Shown: positions 12,966-24,757, numbered from the stretch's first letter. The stretch: 64,000 nt of DNA from Heliocidaris erythrogramma (GCA_025617745.1 CM046859.1:29129371-29193370); one strand, 5' to 3'. Notes: generated from the sequence alone by a model not told the origin. Numbers and translations are program-made.

Positions 12966-13220
12966 CAGTGGTGTAGCTATAGGATAGCAGGGGGAAGGGG
13001 AAATACCCTCCCCCCCCCCCCACCCCCTTACAGTCGAATGATGGGAAAAGAAAGAGGGAAAAAAAGGAAAAGGGGAAACAAAATGATGAGACACCCTCCC
13101 ATACCCCCTTATGTGGTGGCCTTGTTAATTTACATTTCATCCACCTGCAAAAGAGGTCCCCCCCCCCCCCCCGACATGATGCCATTGCCATCTGAATGGC
13201 TAGCCTCATGCTACACCACT
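12966..13220. mobile_element. CAGTGGTGTAGC-ended element with oligo-C core
   Basis: The left end CAGTGGTGTAGCTATAGGATAGC matches the right end GGCTAGCCTCATGCTACACCACT in inverted orientation. Flanking 8-mers (TGTTGTTG and CTTTGTTG) are similar, as hAT-type 8 bp target duplications would be. The interior is purine-rich with two oligo-C runs. The 149-codon frame crossing it is a by-product. A single related end, GTAGCTACGCCACTG, occurs at 26267-26281. Confidence 0.6.
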
Positions 13221-13319
13221 ACTTTGTTGAGTCCAATAAATTGGTCTAAGAGACATGTAGATTACTTACCATATGTGGCACAATAAAAGTGTAAGGTATT
13301 TATTATTGTGAAAACTGAG

Positions 13320-13413
13320 AATATGGTGTGGGGGGGGGGGGGGATGTGCAACGGTGAAAAGAAAAAAAGAACTTTAAAGGATGCTACACATTCTAAACGG
13401 CAATATGATATTC

Positions 13414-13449
<36 letters not shown>

Positions 13450-13513
13450 GGTGGGGGTGGGGGCAGACATATAAAGAGGCTGATAGAGCACAGAGATTGA
13501 CGGGGAAGGCTAT

Positions 13514-13546
<33 letters not shown>

Positions 13547-13745
13547 ACGGACAGAAACAACTGAGACTGGGAATATAGAACTGAAAGGAAAGGGCAGGTA
13601 GAGAAAAAGGAGATCTGTTGTATGGTGATAGCATTCTGAAATGTGAGAAAGAGTGAGGAAGGATCGAAATGGCCAAACAGGGAGACAAGAGAATGAATGA
13701 TACGGGGAATACATGTAGATGAGCATACCACCCCCCCCCCCCCGA
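13320..13745. repeat. GA microsatellites and oligo-G/C runs
   Basis: An oligo-G run near 13330, (GA)n at about 13418-13447 and 13515-13541, and an oligo-C run near 13730. The Ser/Leu-rich minus frames spanning here are low-complexity artefacts. Confidence 0.9.
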
Positions 13746-13917
13746 AATAACCAATGACATAACCATTTTTTTTATCAAGTACTTTTTTTTCTTATCATAT
13801 GTATCTTCTTTCCCCATATTTTCCTGCCTCCTCTTCTTCTCTGCTCCTTGCTGGAAAATTATATTCTCCCATTTTCTGATTTCATTCTTGCTCTATGTTC
13901 TTTTCTCCAATAGACAA

Positions 13918-14090
13918 GGGGGTGTTTCATAAAGCAATTCGTAAGTTACGCACGACATTACGCACGACTGGTGATCAGTTCTTGTGCTAAATGATTGAGA
14001 ATCTGATTAGTATAGCACCCAAGAACATGTTCCGGTCGTTCGTAAAGTCATTCGCAACTTTACGAACAGCTTTATGAATGAAACACCCCC
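13918..14090. mobile_element. MITE-like palindrome
   Basis: GGGGGTGTTTCATAAAGC on the left is mirrored by GCTTTATGAATGAAACACCCCC on the right, with internal TACGCACGAC and TTACGAAC words that also pair. No coding capacity. The 'gtgtttcat' end is shared in style with the elements at 16764 and 56041. Confidence 0.75.
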
Positions 14091-14210
14091 AATTACGTTA
14101 ACCACCATCGAATCTAGACTTAGTTCTTCCAAGGAATCCGTCAGACCCGTTTCTCATGAACGATCTTGCATAGGCCTATAGACTAGATGGATACGCCGCG
14201 CGCCTCGCCG

Positions 14211-14274
14211 GATATCGATCATAGAGTTACATAGTGCGTATCTATGGTGCGTATGTAACTCTATGATATCGATC
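14211..14274. repeat. Short perfect-stem inverted repeat
   Basis: GATATCGATCATAGAGTTAC pairs exactly with GTAACTCTATGATATCGATC across a loop of about 24 bases that itself holds a repeated GTGCGTAT word. Confidence 0.85.
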
Positions 14275-15636
14275 GACACGACGCGCGCGCGCAGCCGGAT
14301 ATGATATGGGCGCATGCATTGGCCACATCGCGATCTTCTATAAAGATAGCCGTTTTGTTAAAGGTAAGAAATAGCTTGTGAGCTTTCCCATTCTGTTTAA
14401 TCCCATGATATCATATGTCACATGATTGCTCTTGGTCAAATGCGCTCTCATACTTTGAAATAGATCTAGAAATAGTTCGCAGCTTTTGGACCAAAATCCA
14501 ACATGTCCAATGCCACATGTTTGTGTGTGGTCCCATGTACCCATATCTGTGTGCAGTGTTTTTCATAGTGTGTGCATATCAGAACGATTTAGTCAATTTG
14601 ACAATGATCATTGTGATGATTCCAAATTCAAATAATATAGATTTTTGTTAACGTACCGTACAGAAAGCTGAGCTCACTACAGTTTCTTACACAATGAATT
14701 TGCGCTCCAGTGTTTCCACACTATGTTTTGTGCCATTTCATTTGTACATGTCTATGGGAGTCTTTTAGCTGGAAATTTCCAAGAATTCATTTGAGCATTA
14801 CTTAATAATTAGTAAATGCATGAATTTGTAACCCGGCACCACAAAACCACCCAAAAGTCGCAAGCCGTGATTTTGTGTAAACAGCTAAAATGGAAATTTG
14901 GGTTGAAAAAAAAAATTGATTTGGGGATTTTTGGTTTTCCTGAAAGATCGTTCTATGCTGTACTAGCTTATATCAAAGTCTGGAAGCTTAAAACAAGAAG
15001 ATGAGTTTTTAACAGTTTTTCTAGGCCAGTGTTTTTTCGCTCAGCTTCGGTTTATTCCTAATTCTTCACCTTCCTGCAAATCGCCCCCCCCCCCCCCCCC
15101 CTTGAAACCCAACTGGCATAAAAAAATCTTGCCTACTTTATTGAGTACTTTTCCGGCTCCGGCTCCCTCTTTTACAATATCCTGGATCCGTCCCTGCTTT
15201 GTGTTGGTGGAGTGCAGGGGCGTCAGGCTGTGGGGGTGTACCCATTCATTCCAATCCCCGTATGTATATACATAATTATCGTCGGCGAATCAATCAATTT
15301 GAGAATCCTCATATAATCTGTTTCTTTATTTGTTTTTTTGTTTGTTTATTTGTTTTAGATTTATATGTGATATTTTTCTCCTTTCAGTCTAGGACTTTTT
15401 ACGGCAAATTTGGTCCTTGACACCTCCTTCCACCAAAGATGCTATATAGCACGCCTCTTATGCAGAGCGGATTCATACATTTCGGTTTTCAACTCGGAAT
15501 CTTGTTGACCATGAATGTTGTCTGGCATGCCGAGTAACATTGAACTGAGAAAAAGTCGACGCCTCATATAAGTCACACCTCGGTTCTGATGATGTACGTG
15601 TAATGTGAAGGCTAGAATGCTGCCCAAGGATGTGGA

Positions 15637-15990
15637 AGATGATGATGATGATGATGGTGGTGGTGGTAGTAGTTATATCGATGATGATTATGATAATGAT
15701 GAGAAGGTGATTATAATGGTGATGGTAGTTTTGTCGATGACGATGATGCTGATAAATTATGAAAAGATGATTATGATAATGGTGATGGTAGTTATGTCGA
15801 TGATGGTGATGATGATGATAAATTATGAAAAGATGATTATGATAATGGTGATGGTAGCCTAATCAATGAGGATGAAAATTATATTGATTATGAATAATTT
15901 GGTGATTAATTAATCAATGGAGATAGTTACATATTTGGTATTATTATTATTATCGTCATTATCATTATCATCATCATCATACTTGACGTG
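15637..15990. repeat. GAT/GGT trinucleotide repeat and derived minisatellite
   Basis: (GAT)n and (GGT)n give way to imperfect tandem units of about 67 bp containing AAATTATGAAAAGATGATTA at 15753 and 15820, then (TTA/TCA)n near 15940-15980. The 85-codon Met/Ile/Val-rich frame over this region is a consequence of the repeat. Confidence 0.85.
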
Positions 15991-16709
15991 GCGTGACTTG
16001 CAACAAGAGTTCACAGACTCGTGTATTAGTATTATATGCTCCAAAGGATAATCTTTTGCTTGAAAATTAAAAAGAAATATGCTCTTTGCAACAATTTTTT
16101 CTTCAATTTAATGACACTTATTAATCATGTTAATCATGCTTACGACTGCTTGGTGATGACTTCAAAGGTGTTAAATTATACGTCTACTACACGCGATGGT
16201 AGTGACCTTCTATTCCTTTATTTTCCCACCAACCAAGAATTTCTTTTCGTCTTTTCCCCCCCAAATGGTCTCGTGATTTCAAAAAGAAATCAAAACAAAA
16301 TATCAACAAAGATCACCGTACCACGATCAATAAACGGCCTTTCGTATTTTTTTTTCGCATGATGCTCTTTTCAAACCTAGTTACCTAATATTTTGCACTT
16401 GATTTGTTTACTTGGGAAGGAAAAACCAAAAGTGAAATTGATTTTTTCCCTCTGAGACAGCTGTATAATTTGCCAGTCTACATCTTAATCATGATCTGAT
16501 CTTGAGTAGAGTCTGACGTAAACAACTGCTTGCAGGTGAAGTACATGTATTATGAAAGCTTTAAGGAAACCGAGGAAATATATAATTGAAGTATAGGGAG
16601 GGAGAGGGCATTTCCTATTAAACGCCTCAAGAAGAACATTATGTATAGAGTTTGTGGTTTTGCAATGTAGACATTAATTGGTATGTTTACCGATGAAATG
16701 ATATGAGAC

Positions 16710-16983
16710 CATGGGCGCCAATCCTCACAGGAATTCTATTCAAGTGGGGGGGGGGGCACACCTGGGGGGCGTTTCATGAAAGGACTTGTCAGATATTTTA
16801 TCCGACAAATTTGCTCTCAGCCAATCAGATGCAAGGATTTCAGTAGCTTATAACAGTTGTCGAATAAAATATCCGACAACTTCCTTTCATGAAACGCTCC
16901 CCTGGATGCAACAATGGGGTGTCCCCCCCCCCCCCCCCCCCCCCCCCACTTGAATAGAATTCCTGTGAGGATTGGCGCCCATG
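16710..16983. mobile_element. Outer foldback element with ~40 bp ends
   Basis: CATGGGCGCCAATCCTCACA at the left edge, continuing through GAATTCTATTCAAGTG into oligo-G, is mirrored exactly at the right edge after an oligo-C run. It encloses the smaller palindrome at 16764-16903, so one foldback appears to have landed inside the other's loop. Confidence 0.75.
16764..16903. mobile_element. MITE, 'conserved core' family, copy 1
   Basis: Palindromic ends GGGGCGTTTCATGAAAGGA and TCCTTTCATGAAACGCTCCC enclose a core at about 16807-16855 (AAATTTGCTCTCAGCCAATC ... TTTCAGTAGCTTATAACA). The same core occurs at 56093-56140 and, reversed, at 58632-58680, while the stems differ between copies. Confidence 0.8.
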
Positions 16984-18414
16984 AATGAGACAAAACCTAC
17001 AGTTTTAAGGACATGATACAAGGAAGTTATTAAAAGAATGCGAGAAAGGAAGACAAAGAAAAGGGGTGGAGTGTGGGTGTAGTAACAAGGCTATCAGGTG
17101 TGTGTGTTTAAACTGTTAAAATAGTGAGAAAGAGATAAAGACATATAGACAAACGGAGGGAGGGGTACAGGAGGATGAGAGAGAAAAAAATGAAAGAGAG
17201 AGAGAGAGCGAGAGAGAGTAAAGTTGTAAATTTTAAGGAAAAAGGATAACGAGATTATGATTATCTCTCTGTATATGTTTGTCTCTCTCTCTTTCTTTGC
17301 CTTCTTGTTCTGTTGATTTCTAAATACATGTAATATTTAGAGATCAACGGAACAAGAAGGCACTAAATCTTTTTGAGAGTGATTAAAATTGTCCAATACT
17401 ACTACAATTCCTCTATAGTTGTATAAAATGAAAACTACCTGTCATTCCAGGTTGTACTCCTCTTTGTGGGTTGAAGGGGGGGGGGGGGGGGGGATGACAG
17501 GAAAACCATTAGGGATATGATTTATAAGTGAATATCAATCTCCCACATTGTGCTGTAGAGTATGAAATACATATTTCATTAGCGATTTTAGTGCTCACAT
17601 GCGATTTCTGATTTGTAATTCATCACGTTTTTGTTGCTATGAATAAATGAAATTTGATACGCCTTCACCAACATGACCAATGTATGTATAATTATAATTA
17701 CATGTATGCACAATGGCGCAGCGTAGTTAGAGCCGTTGAGGGGGCACCACTGCCATGTGGGAGGGGCACTTGTCTTACTTGGTAAATAAGAGAACAGGTT
17801 AGGGGCATCAAATAAGGGGAGGTGTGAGAAGGGGTTGTATTTGCTCTCACGCTGCCGCTTTATCTCTCTTTCTCTCTCCCCCACCCTCCCTCTTTTCTTT
17901 CATTTTTTGGCATTCTGATGGGGCGCACGTGCCCCCGTTCTCCTGTATCTGCACCACAAGAATACATGTACATGTATGTATATTCGTTTCACATCCATTT
18001 ATAATGACCTGGAGTCGTGCATTATGAAGCAACTGTGCTCCGATTCATGTCCATGTTTAAAAGTCGGACGGAGACGGGTTAACACCTTTTCGAAGTAGGT
18101 AATTTTGAAAGTCAAGTAGTGATTCGCCGGTTGGATTCCACCCAGAAGTGACAATTTCTGGCTAGTTTATCCACTCGAATGAGGTTTTCGGGAGGAAATC
18201 CCATTTCCGTTTCTCATATTATTCGACGTTCGTTACGATGTTATTAAGCGGGATGTGTGTAATTTCAGCCTTTATACCGTCTGTTACCTGTTTGATCTTA
18301 AAGGGCATCTGAGATTGCAGGATTAAATTCCTAGTGCCAAATGTTTGGAAGGGAGACTATATATGGTGAGTGCATGGGGCACATCGACGCGTTTCGGCTC
18401 CGCCTTTTTATCGT
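16984..18414. other. Gene-free DNA with simple repeats
   Basis: Contains (GA)n near 17195-17218, an oligo-G run near 17477-17493, a CT-rich stretch near 17860-17905 and a segment from about 17712 resembling CAGTGGCG-type element ends. No coding signal. Confidence 0.5.
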
Positions 18415-20155
18415 GTTTTTGCCTCCTTTTTTTCTCTTTCTTCCCAATGCCCCTCAATTTCCCTCTTCTCCAGTTCTCATCCTCCCAATCCTCTATCTCT
18501 TCATTCTCCTACTTCTTTTCTCTTAACATCTCCTTACCGCTCTCCCCATTACACCCTCTCCTCTTCCTCATCACTTCCGCCTCCTCCTTTCATCATTCCA
18601 ATTCTTCAATTCTCCCTCTCCTTTTCCCTCTCCTGCAATCCTCTCCCTTCTCCGCTTATTTCAGTTCTATTTCTATATCCATTCCTCTGTCATTTTGCCC
18701 CTCTTCATCGCATCGGTTTTATTTCATTTGCACCCCTCTTAATCTCCTTTCCTTCCCATCCTATCCACCCTCCTCCCCTTCTCCTCCTGCACCAATTTCT
18801 CCCTTTCCTCCCACTCCTCCTCCACCCTATATCCTATACCCCTCTCTTTCCTCCTGATCTTCCTCCTTCTAATCCGCTTCTCCTTCCACTCCCCCACTTC
18901 CTCCACCCTCCTCCTCCTCTTCCTCCTCCTCCTCCCCTCTTCATCCTCTTCCTCCTCCTCCTCCCCTTCCCCTTCCCCCTCTTCCCCCTCTCCTCCTCCC
19001 TCTTCTTCTCCCTCCTCCTGCTCTTCCTCTTCCTCCTCTTCCTCCTCCTCCTCCCCTTCTCTTCCCCTCTTCCCCTCCCCTCCTCCTCTTCCTCTTCCCC
19101 CTCCTCCTCCTCCTCCTCTTCTCCTCCCCTCCTCTTCCCCCTCGTCCTCCTCCTCCTCCTCTACTCCCCCTCCTCCTCCTCTTCCTCCTCCTCTTCCCCC
19201 TCTTCCCCTCCCCCCTCCTCTTCCTCTTCCTCTTCCCCTCTTCCCCCTCCTCTTCCTCTTCCCCTCCTCTTCCTCTTCCCCCTCGCCCTCCTCCTCCTCC
19301 TCTACTCCCCCTCCTCCTCCTCTCTCTCTTCATCCTCCTCCCTCCTCTTCCCCTCTTCCCCTCCCCACCTCCTCTTCCTCTTCTCTTCCCCTCCTCCTCC
19401 CCCTTCCTCTTCTCCTCCTCCTCTTCTCTTCCTCCTCCTCCACCTCTTCCTCTCCTCCCTCCCCCCACCTCCACCTCTCTCCCGTCCTCTTCCTCTTCCT
19501 CTCCTCTTCCTCCTCTTCTTCCTCCTCCTCCCCTTCCTCTTCCCTCTTCCCCTCCTCCTCTTCCTCCTCCTCTTCTTCCTCCTCCTCTTCCCCTCCTCCT
19601 CTTCCCCTTCCCCTCCTCCTCTTCCCCTCCTCCTCTTCCTCCTCCTCCTCTTCCTCTTCCTCTTCCCCTCCTCCTCCACCTCTTCCTCTTCTCCCTCCCC
19701 ACCTCCTCCTCTTCCTCGTCCTCTTCCTCTTCCTCGTCCTCTTCCTCTTCTTCCTCCTCCTCCCCTTCCTCTTCCCCCTCTTCCCCCTCCTCCTCTTCCT
19801 CCTCTCGTCCCCTCCTCCTCTCCTCTCCCCTCCTCCTCTTCCTCCTCCTCTTCCCTTCCTCTTCCCCTCTTCCCCCTCCTCCTCTTCTCCTCCTCCTTTC
19901 CCCTCCTCCCCTCCTCCTCTTCCTCTTCCCCACCTCCTCCTCTTCCTCGTCCTCTTCCTCTTCCTCCTCCCCTTCCTCTTTTTCCTCCTCCTCCCCTTCC
20001 TCTTCCCCCTCTTCCCCCTCCTCCTCTTCCTCCTCTTCCCCTCCTCCTCTTCCTCTTCCCCCTCTTCCCCCTCCTCTTCCTCCTCCTCTTCCCCCTCCTC
20101 TTCCTCCTCCTCTTCCCCCTCCTCCTCCTCCTCCTCCTTCTTTTCCTAATCCTAC
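18415..20155 (+). repeat. 1.7 kb polypyrimidine (CT/TCC) tract
   Basis: From about 18900 to 20150 the + strand is almost only C and T, built from CTC, TCC and CTT words in higher-order blocks: CTCCTCCTCCTCCTCTACTC recurs near 19153 and 19287. It stays open in most frames because stops need A, producing a 637-codon Ser/Pro/Leu frame and long Arg/Glu/Gly minus frames. These are not genes. Such homopurine-homopyrimidine DNA can form triplex (H-DNA) structure. Confidence 0.95.
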
Positions 20156-20283
20156 TGCTGCTGCTTCATATCGCTGTCTTCATTCTCCTCAATCTTCTCA
20201 CAATGCAGCCATCAGCCGTCTGCATCTTACGCACGGTACATCGAACTCACAACCTACACTTCCCAATGACATTCTCGAGATAA

Positions 20284-21274
20284 AAGAGATCCGCAGTTTT
20301 GCCTCTGGCAAGAACAATGATGAGAGGATGTAAATGGTAATGATAAAAATATCCTGTGTCCTGTGTTTTATGTTAAATTCCGTGCTTATGTAAAGTTCAA
20401 TGTCAGCATCAAGTCCCCGAGGGGCAAGTTAACGATCTATACGTTAAGGGTTCGAACTGCACAGTACGGCCAGTTTGTTTTGCGAGTTGAATTGAGCGAA
20501 ACCTCTTCAGTTACATTTATTTTCGGAAAATCTTCAGAAGCGGTCTCGTTATTATTGAGCCGTAATAACTACTGGAATAACATCTGGAATAACATCTGGG
20601 GGTTTTAACAACGCACTATCACCGGATTCCATTTCTTGAAGTCGCGTAGAAGTTGTTTCGCGCGGATTCTTGATACTTGAGGGGAATCTGTGTCTGACGA
20701 GTTTAGTTTAAACTCGGTGTCTGTTTCAATGACATTGTAGGCTGTTAATTTCCTTCTCACATTAAAAACCTCATCAGTTGGGATAAGTTTCTAAATCCCA
20801 CGACAGCCTATGGACTGGCACCACACTTAGAAAGTGGGACGGTTTTCTCACCCTGGCTGTTTGCGGCTAATAGGCAAAGCTCTGGATTTTTTGATGACGG
20901 TAATGAAGTATGCAATACAAACGATGCGCAACAAATCCACACAATATTATTGCTTAACAATCTTTATTACCTCATTTTGTTACTTCACAGAAGCTATATT
21001 TTATCCTGTGGCTTTTTTTAACTTAGAAAATGACCTCAATTTCCGCAGCAATTACGAAATTGTTGCAATACTTTCATTAGCTTCCTGTTTGCTCTCTGCG
21101 CCCCCTCTCTCTCTCTCTGTTGATACGTATATATTTCATCCATCCCTTAAACATTAATATTTTTGTTTGTATTGTGTAACCTTTTCAGGCATACCAACAA
21201 GATTATGTTTACCACTTCTCTGCTACAGTATTACGATGAGTGCAATGATATAGATTTTTCTTTAGATGAGAAAG
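20284..21274. other. Gene-free DNA
   Basis: Mixed-composition sequence with short chance frames only. GGTTCGAACTGC near 20448 resembles a box B, but no box A precedes it. Confidence 0.4.
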
Positions 21275-22020
21275 ATGTGGAAAATTATCTTCGGGAGATA
21301 GCTATCTGTCATGTCTGTTTTTCGTTCTGTATTCTTCCTCTCTCTTATTGTTCTTTATACTTTTTAAATTCTCCATAAATGCTGTCTAATACCTTGTACT
21401 TCAGTGAAAAGACCCCTAACCCTCCCTTGCAGGAAGGTCTACATCGAAGCTCTTCTGGCAACTATAGTCCACATCTTTCTATCGTCCTATTTCCTCTCTG
21501 TTACATTTTCTTCATGCAGGTTAAATCTTTTATCCAGAATACCCTTTAATACTAATAGCTCAGTTCTCTTTTGCTGGAAAGAGGCTCACAACCCAGTTCC
21601 CGTGTCAACTGTACTTCTACATCTAAGATAGCTGTAAATGTATTTATCTTTCTATCTTCCTTTTTCCCCGTTGTAGTATTTCTTACCATGCAGTATAAAT
21701 CTATTCTTCGTTGATACCTCCCAATGCTAAATGTTCAAGTGCTGCGACCCCTAGTCCTCCTTTTCAGAAATACAGGCCTACGTCCTAGTATTTGTGAAAA
21801 CGATACTTCTAAATCTAATGAAGATAGCTATCTTTCTTTCGTTCGTTCTTCTATCTCCTCGCTTTAATCTTGTTTCTCAAAATAGAATTTATTCTTTCTT
21901 GATACCCCTGGTCCTATATAGCTCAGTGCCACCGCTCTGAACCCATCTTTTCAGGTAAAGGGGCATACATCCCCCTTTCTCTTCACGGCGATACGTCTAA
22001 ATCTTCCGAAGATAGCATTT
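21275..22020. repeat. Old ~190 bp tandem repeats
   Basis: A block reading roughly ACTTCTAAATCT..GAAGATAGC recurs at about 21612, 21807 and 21991, spaced 195 and 184 bp, with a likely earlier relative at 21283-21307. Between them CAGG-like and CATGCAG words also recur in register. The copies are strongly diverged, so this is an ancient tandem array. Confidence 0.5.
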
Positions 22021-22031
22021 AAATGAAACAG

Positions 22032-22045
22032 GTCATGTCCGTTAT
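22032..22045 (-). repeat. Isolated copy of the GTAACGGACATGAC-type word
   Basis: GTCATGTCCGTTAT on the + strand matches the core of the 384-2086 cluster with one end-base difference. It is the only other copy I found. Confidence 0.6.
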
Positions 22046-22180
22046 AATCTCTTATATCTTATTTTTTTATTCTCTCTTGCCTTTTTTTTTCTTCTTCTAA
22101 TTTTCTCTCTGTATCTTTTTTCTATCTCTGTATGCCACTCTCCTGATAATGCCATCTGCTCTCAACTACGAAGTAATACG

Positions 22181-22343
22181 CTGGGTGTTGTGGCGTGCGC
22201 CTGTAATCCAGCCAACAGTGGAAGTTATAAACTGCTTCAGCGGACCCAGGTTCAAGACTGAGTCCACGTCTTTCGGATGGTGACGTTAAAGGTCGGTCCC
22301 CAGACGTAAATAATCATATCTGATTGATACACGTCTGTAAAAA
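22181..22343 (+). mobile_element. SINE with 7SL/Alu-like head, copy A
   Basis: The 5' part contains TGGCGTGCGCCTGTAATCC, nearly the same as the start of 7SL RNA and Alu, in box A position. About 50 bp later AGGTTCAAGACTG sits where a pol III box B belongs. The rest, CTTTCGGATGGTGACGTTAA and on to ACACGTCTGT, is shared almost base for base with the copy at 24258. It ends in a short A run and a CA microsatellite. Origin from 7SL rather than tRNA is an inference from the head. Confidence 0.75.
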
Positions 22344-22735
22344 CGCAATCACACACACACACACACACACACGCTGTAAGGACCCCCGCTCTAGAGTCCA
22401 AATTCTTTGGGAAACGATTATCTGTGACCACATTATAAAAAGGTATATGTCCCTGCATCATTTATCTATTATTTTGTCCCCTATCCTCTTTTCTTCTTTA
22501 TTGTTACCACTCTTTCCTCTATACACTCTTTTTGTCTTACACACACACACACGTACATCCACCCACACACACGCGCACACACACATATACACACACACAC
22601 ATAACGCGCACTCTCCCGTTCTCTCTTTTCTTAATATCCCCTTCCTTATCCCTTTATTCCCCTTTGTAGCTCTTTAAATCTCGTTTCCTCTTCCTCTCTC
22701 TGTCTTTCTCTCTTTCTCTCTCTCTCGCTCTCTCT
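22344..22735. repeat. CA and CT microsatellites
   Basis: (CA)n runs at about 22351-22372 and 22538-22600, then CT-rich sequence to 22735. Confidence 0.9.
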
Positions 22736-23588
22736 GTCATAGCCGCACATCTTTCACACTTCAAACAAAGTTTGTTAATGTGATGAAGGACTTGAACGCG
22801 TCTCAGAATTCGGAGTTCATTTTTGTCTTTCAAAGCATGATTCCGACACGGACCTTCTTAGGTGGCGCTCTATGTAACCTCTAGTGGTCCGTCCACAAGG
22901 CTTCGCGTCGATATGGGATGCTCCAGTAACACATGTGGTCCCCGTGTGTCTTCCACGTCACACTGCACGCACCAACGGGACCAGCTAAAATTCTTCAATA
23001 ATGCACGTCCCTGAATGATGCATCGTTGTACCTTTAATCTTTAAAGACGCGCGGTGCGTTGAGGTCTTGTATTGTCAAAAGGTCTCGTCCACCGTGAAAT
23101 AAAATGAAATAAATAAATTAGATCGAGAACGCGATGAGAAACTTTCTTGTCGCTCCGATGACTCGCAAACCGATACAATAAACGACTAACTATCACGAAA
23201 TAACTGGGAGTATAATTGGGGTACATGGTTAAAAATAAAGAATCAAATTACCTTGACGTTTTTTAGTAATTGCAGACTGCGTGTGCGGTGCTCGTCCATA
23301 TCATATCACCGCGCCGTGTCTGTCTACAGCGATGAAAATAAACATCTCTTACGCAGACGACATATTCAAGATGGTTCGATGGTGGCTATTTTGGCGGGAA
23401 GAAGTGCCCATTAATTCATACCTCAAGTACAGCGAAATGGATCACCCAAAGGCATTGAGTAAAGCATGCGTCCTTAAAAAACAGCGAAATGGGATACAGT
23501 ATAATGTGATGCTTACATTAAATTCTTGTTATTGTCGCATGTACTTTTGCATATCGATTTTATTATGTACTTTTATTTTCGCAATACC

Positions 23589-23602
23589 GTTACCATGGTA
23601 AC
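23589..23602. promoter_or_regulatory. Perfect RFX X-box-like palindrome
   Basis: GTTACCATGGTAAC is a perfect 14 bp palindrome fitting the GTNRCC-RGYAAC X-box recognised by RFX factors. No promoter or gene is visible beside it, so function is unproven. Confidence 0.35.
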
Positions 23603-24257
23603 AGGAATGATTCCAATCATTCAAACATTATCCTTCTGGTGATTCGTGAATATTCAGAAAGAGAGAAGAGATTTTGGGAGTTCACTCAATTTTACGAGCA
23701 ATTCTCTCGGAAATGCATGTGCCATAAATTCAACACTGGGTTTAGTTTTTTTGCGAGAAACGCATAAATATATGCCATTGCTTTTTTAGGCATAGATGAA
23801 AAGTCACTAAGCCAAATGAATATAAATTGACTTTAAATTCGTTTCATGAGAGAACCATAATAAATGAGTAATACAGTTATACAAAAACTAATCTCATTTT
23901 AATGCTGATTCCTTCCCAATGAAACGTTATTACTGTAATGTATGCCTTTTTTTTTTTACAAATTCGAGGGTAATAAATATGATCATTTTCCAGAATAAGA
24001 ATTGAATGAGAAAAATATTTATACCTGTGTGACGAAATATAAACGAAGTTTTGACTCGACATTATCGTTAATCAACAAAATTCTATTGAAAACGTAAGCT
24101 GTTAACATAAAGAGATATAACATTCGTAATGCTATCTTTTGTATTCTGTTTTCCGTCATAAGACATTTTTTTTCAGTAGGCTTACAATCTACAACTTGTT
24201 TTTCTTGCATAACGCCCTCTCTTTCGGTCTTGCAGTATAATTCAGTATTACTCATAA

Positions 24258-24430
24258 CTGGACGTTGTGGCGTGCGCCTGTAATCCAGCTAACAGGGGAA
24301 GTTATAAATTGATTCAGCGGACCCATGCAGGTTCGAGACTGAGTCACGTCTTTCGGATGGTGACGTTAAAGGTCGGTCCCCAGACGTAAATAATCATATC
24401 TGATTGATACACGTCTGTAAAAAAAAAAAA
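24258..24430 (+). mobile_element. SINE with 7SL/Alu-like head, copy B
   Basis: Same family as 22181-22343. GTGGCGTGCGCCTGTAATCC is followed by AGCTAAC, as in 7SL, and a strong box B, GGTTCGAGACTG. The tail is a run of A, as in LINE-mobilised SINEs. Differences from copy A are scattered single bases plus a small insertion before box B. I could not confirm a target duplication. Confidence 0.8.
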
Positions 24431-24492
24431 GTTACACACAGTATAAAGAGGCAACATCGTTAAGTGGTATAAGTCTTAGTTGTTCGCTAGTT

Positions 24493-24560
24493 GTGGAAAT
24501 AGTAGTAGTATTAGTAGTAGTAGTAGTAGTAGTAGTAGAAATAGTAGTAGTTACTAGTAG
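24493..24560. repeat. (TAG)n microsatellite
   Basis: Imperfect TAG/GTA triplets. The poly-valine frame here is an artefact. Confidence 0.9.
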
Positions 24561-24683
24561 TGGTAGAAGCAGTAGAATTAACAATATATTGTCACACCCT
24601 TCTCAAATGATGAAATTTGTCACGTTTCGGCACATCCGGCAAATTACATGCATATATCCATTTCATTGTTTGAAGTAGATGAG

Positions 24684-24757
24684 CCCCCCCCCCCCCCCCC
24701 CCCCCCATATTGACAAACCTGGCTCGCTCTTATTGACAAACCTGGCTCGCTCTTTTT
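24684..24757. repeat. Oligo-C run and a short tandem duplication
   Basis: About 20 consecutive C, followed by two copies of TTGACAAACCTGGCTCGCTC. Confidence 0.9.

Noticed and set aside
12837-13817. Frames of 93-149 codons on both strands
   Set aside because: They run through oligo-C/G and GA repeats and the CAGTGGTGTAGC element.
17712-17935. A further CAGTGGCG-type element
   Set aside because: Only one end is persuasive; the opposite end could not be matched.
18370-20283. A 637-codon open frame on the + strand, and a 330-codon frame opposite
   Set aside because: Pure consequence of the polypyrimidine tract, which almost never forms stop codons. Composition is Ser/Pro/Leu or Arg/Glu/Gly with no domain.
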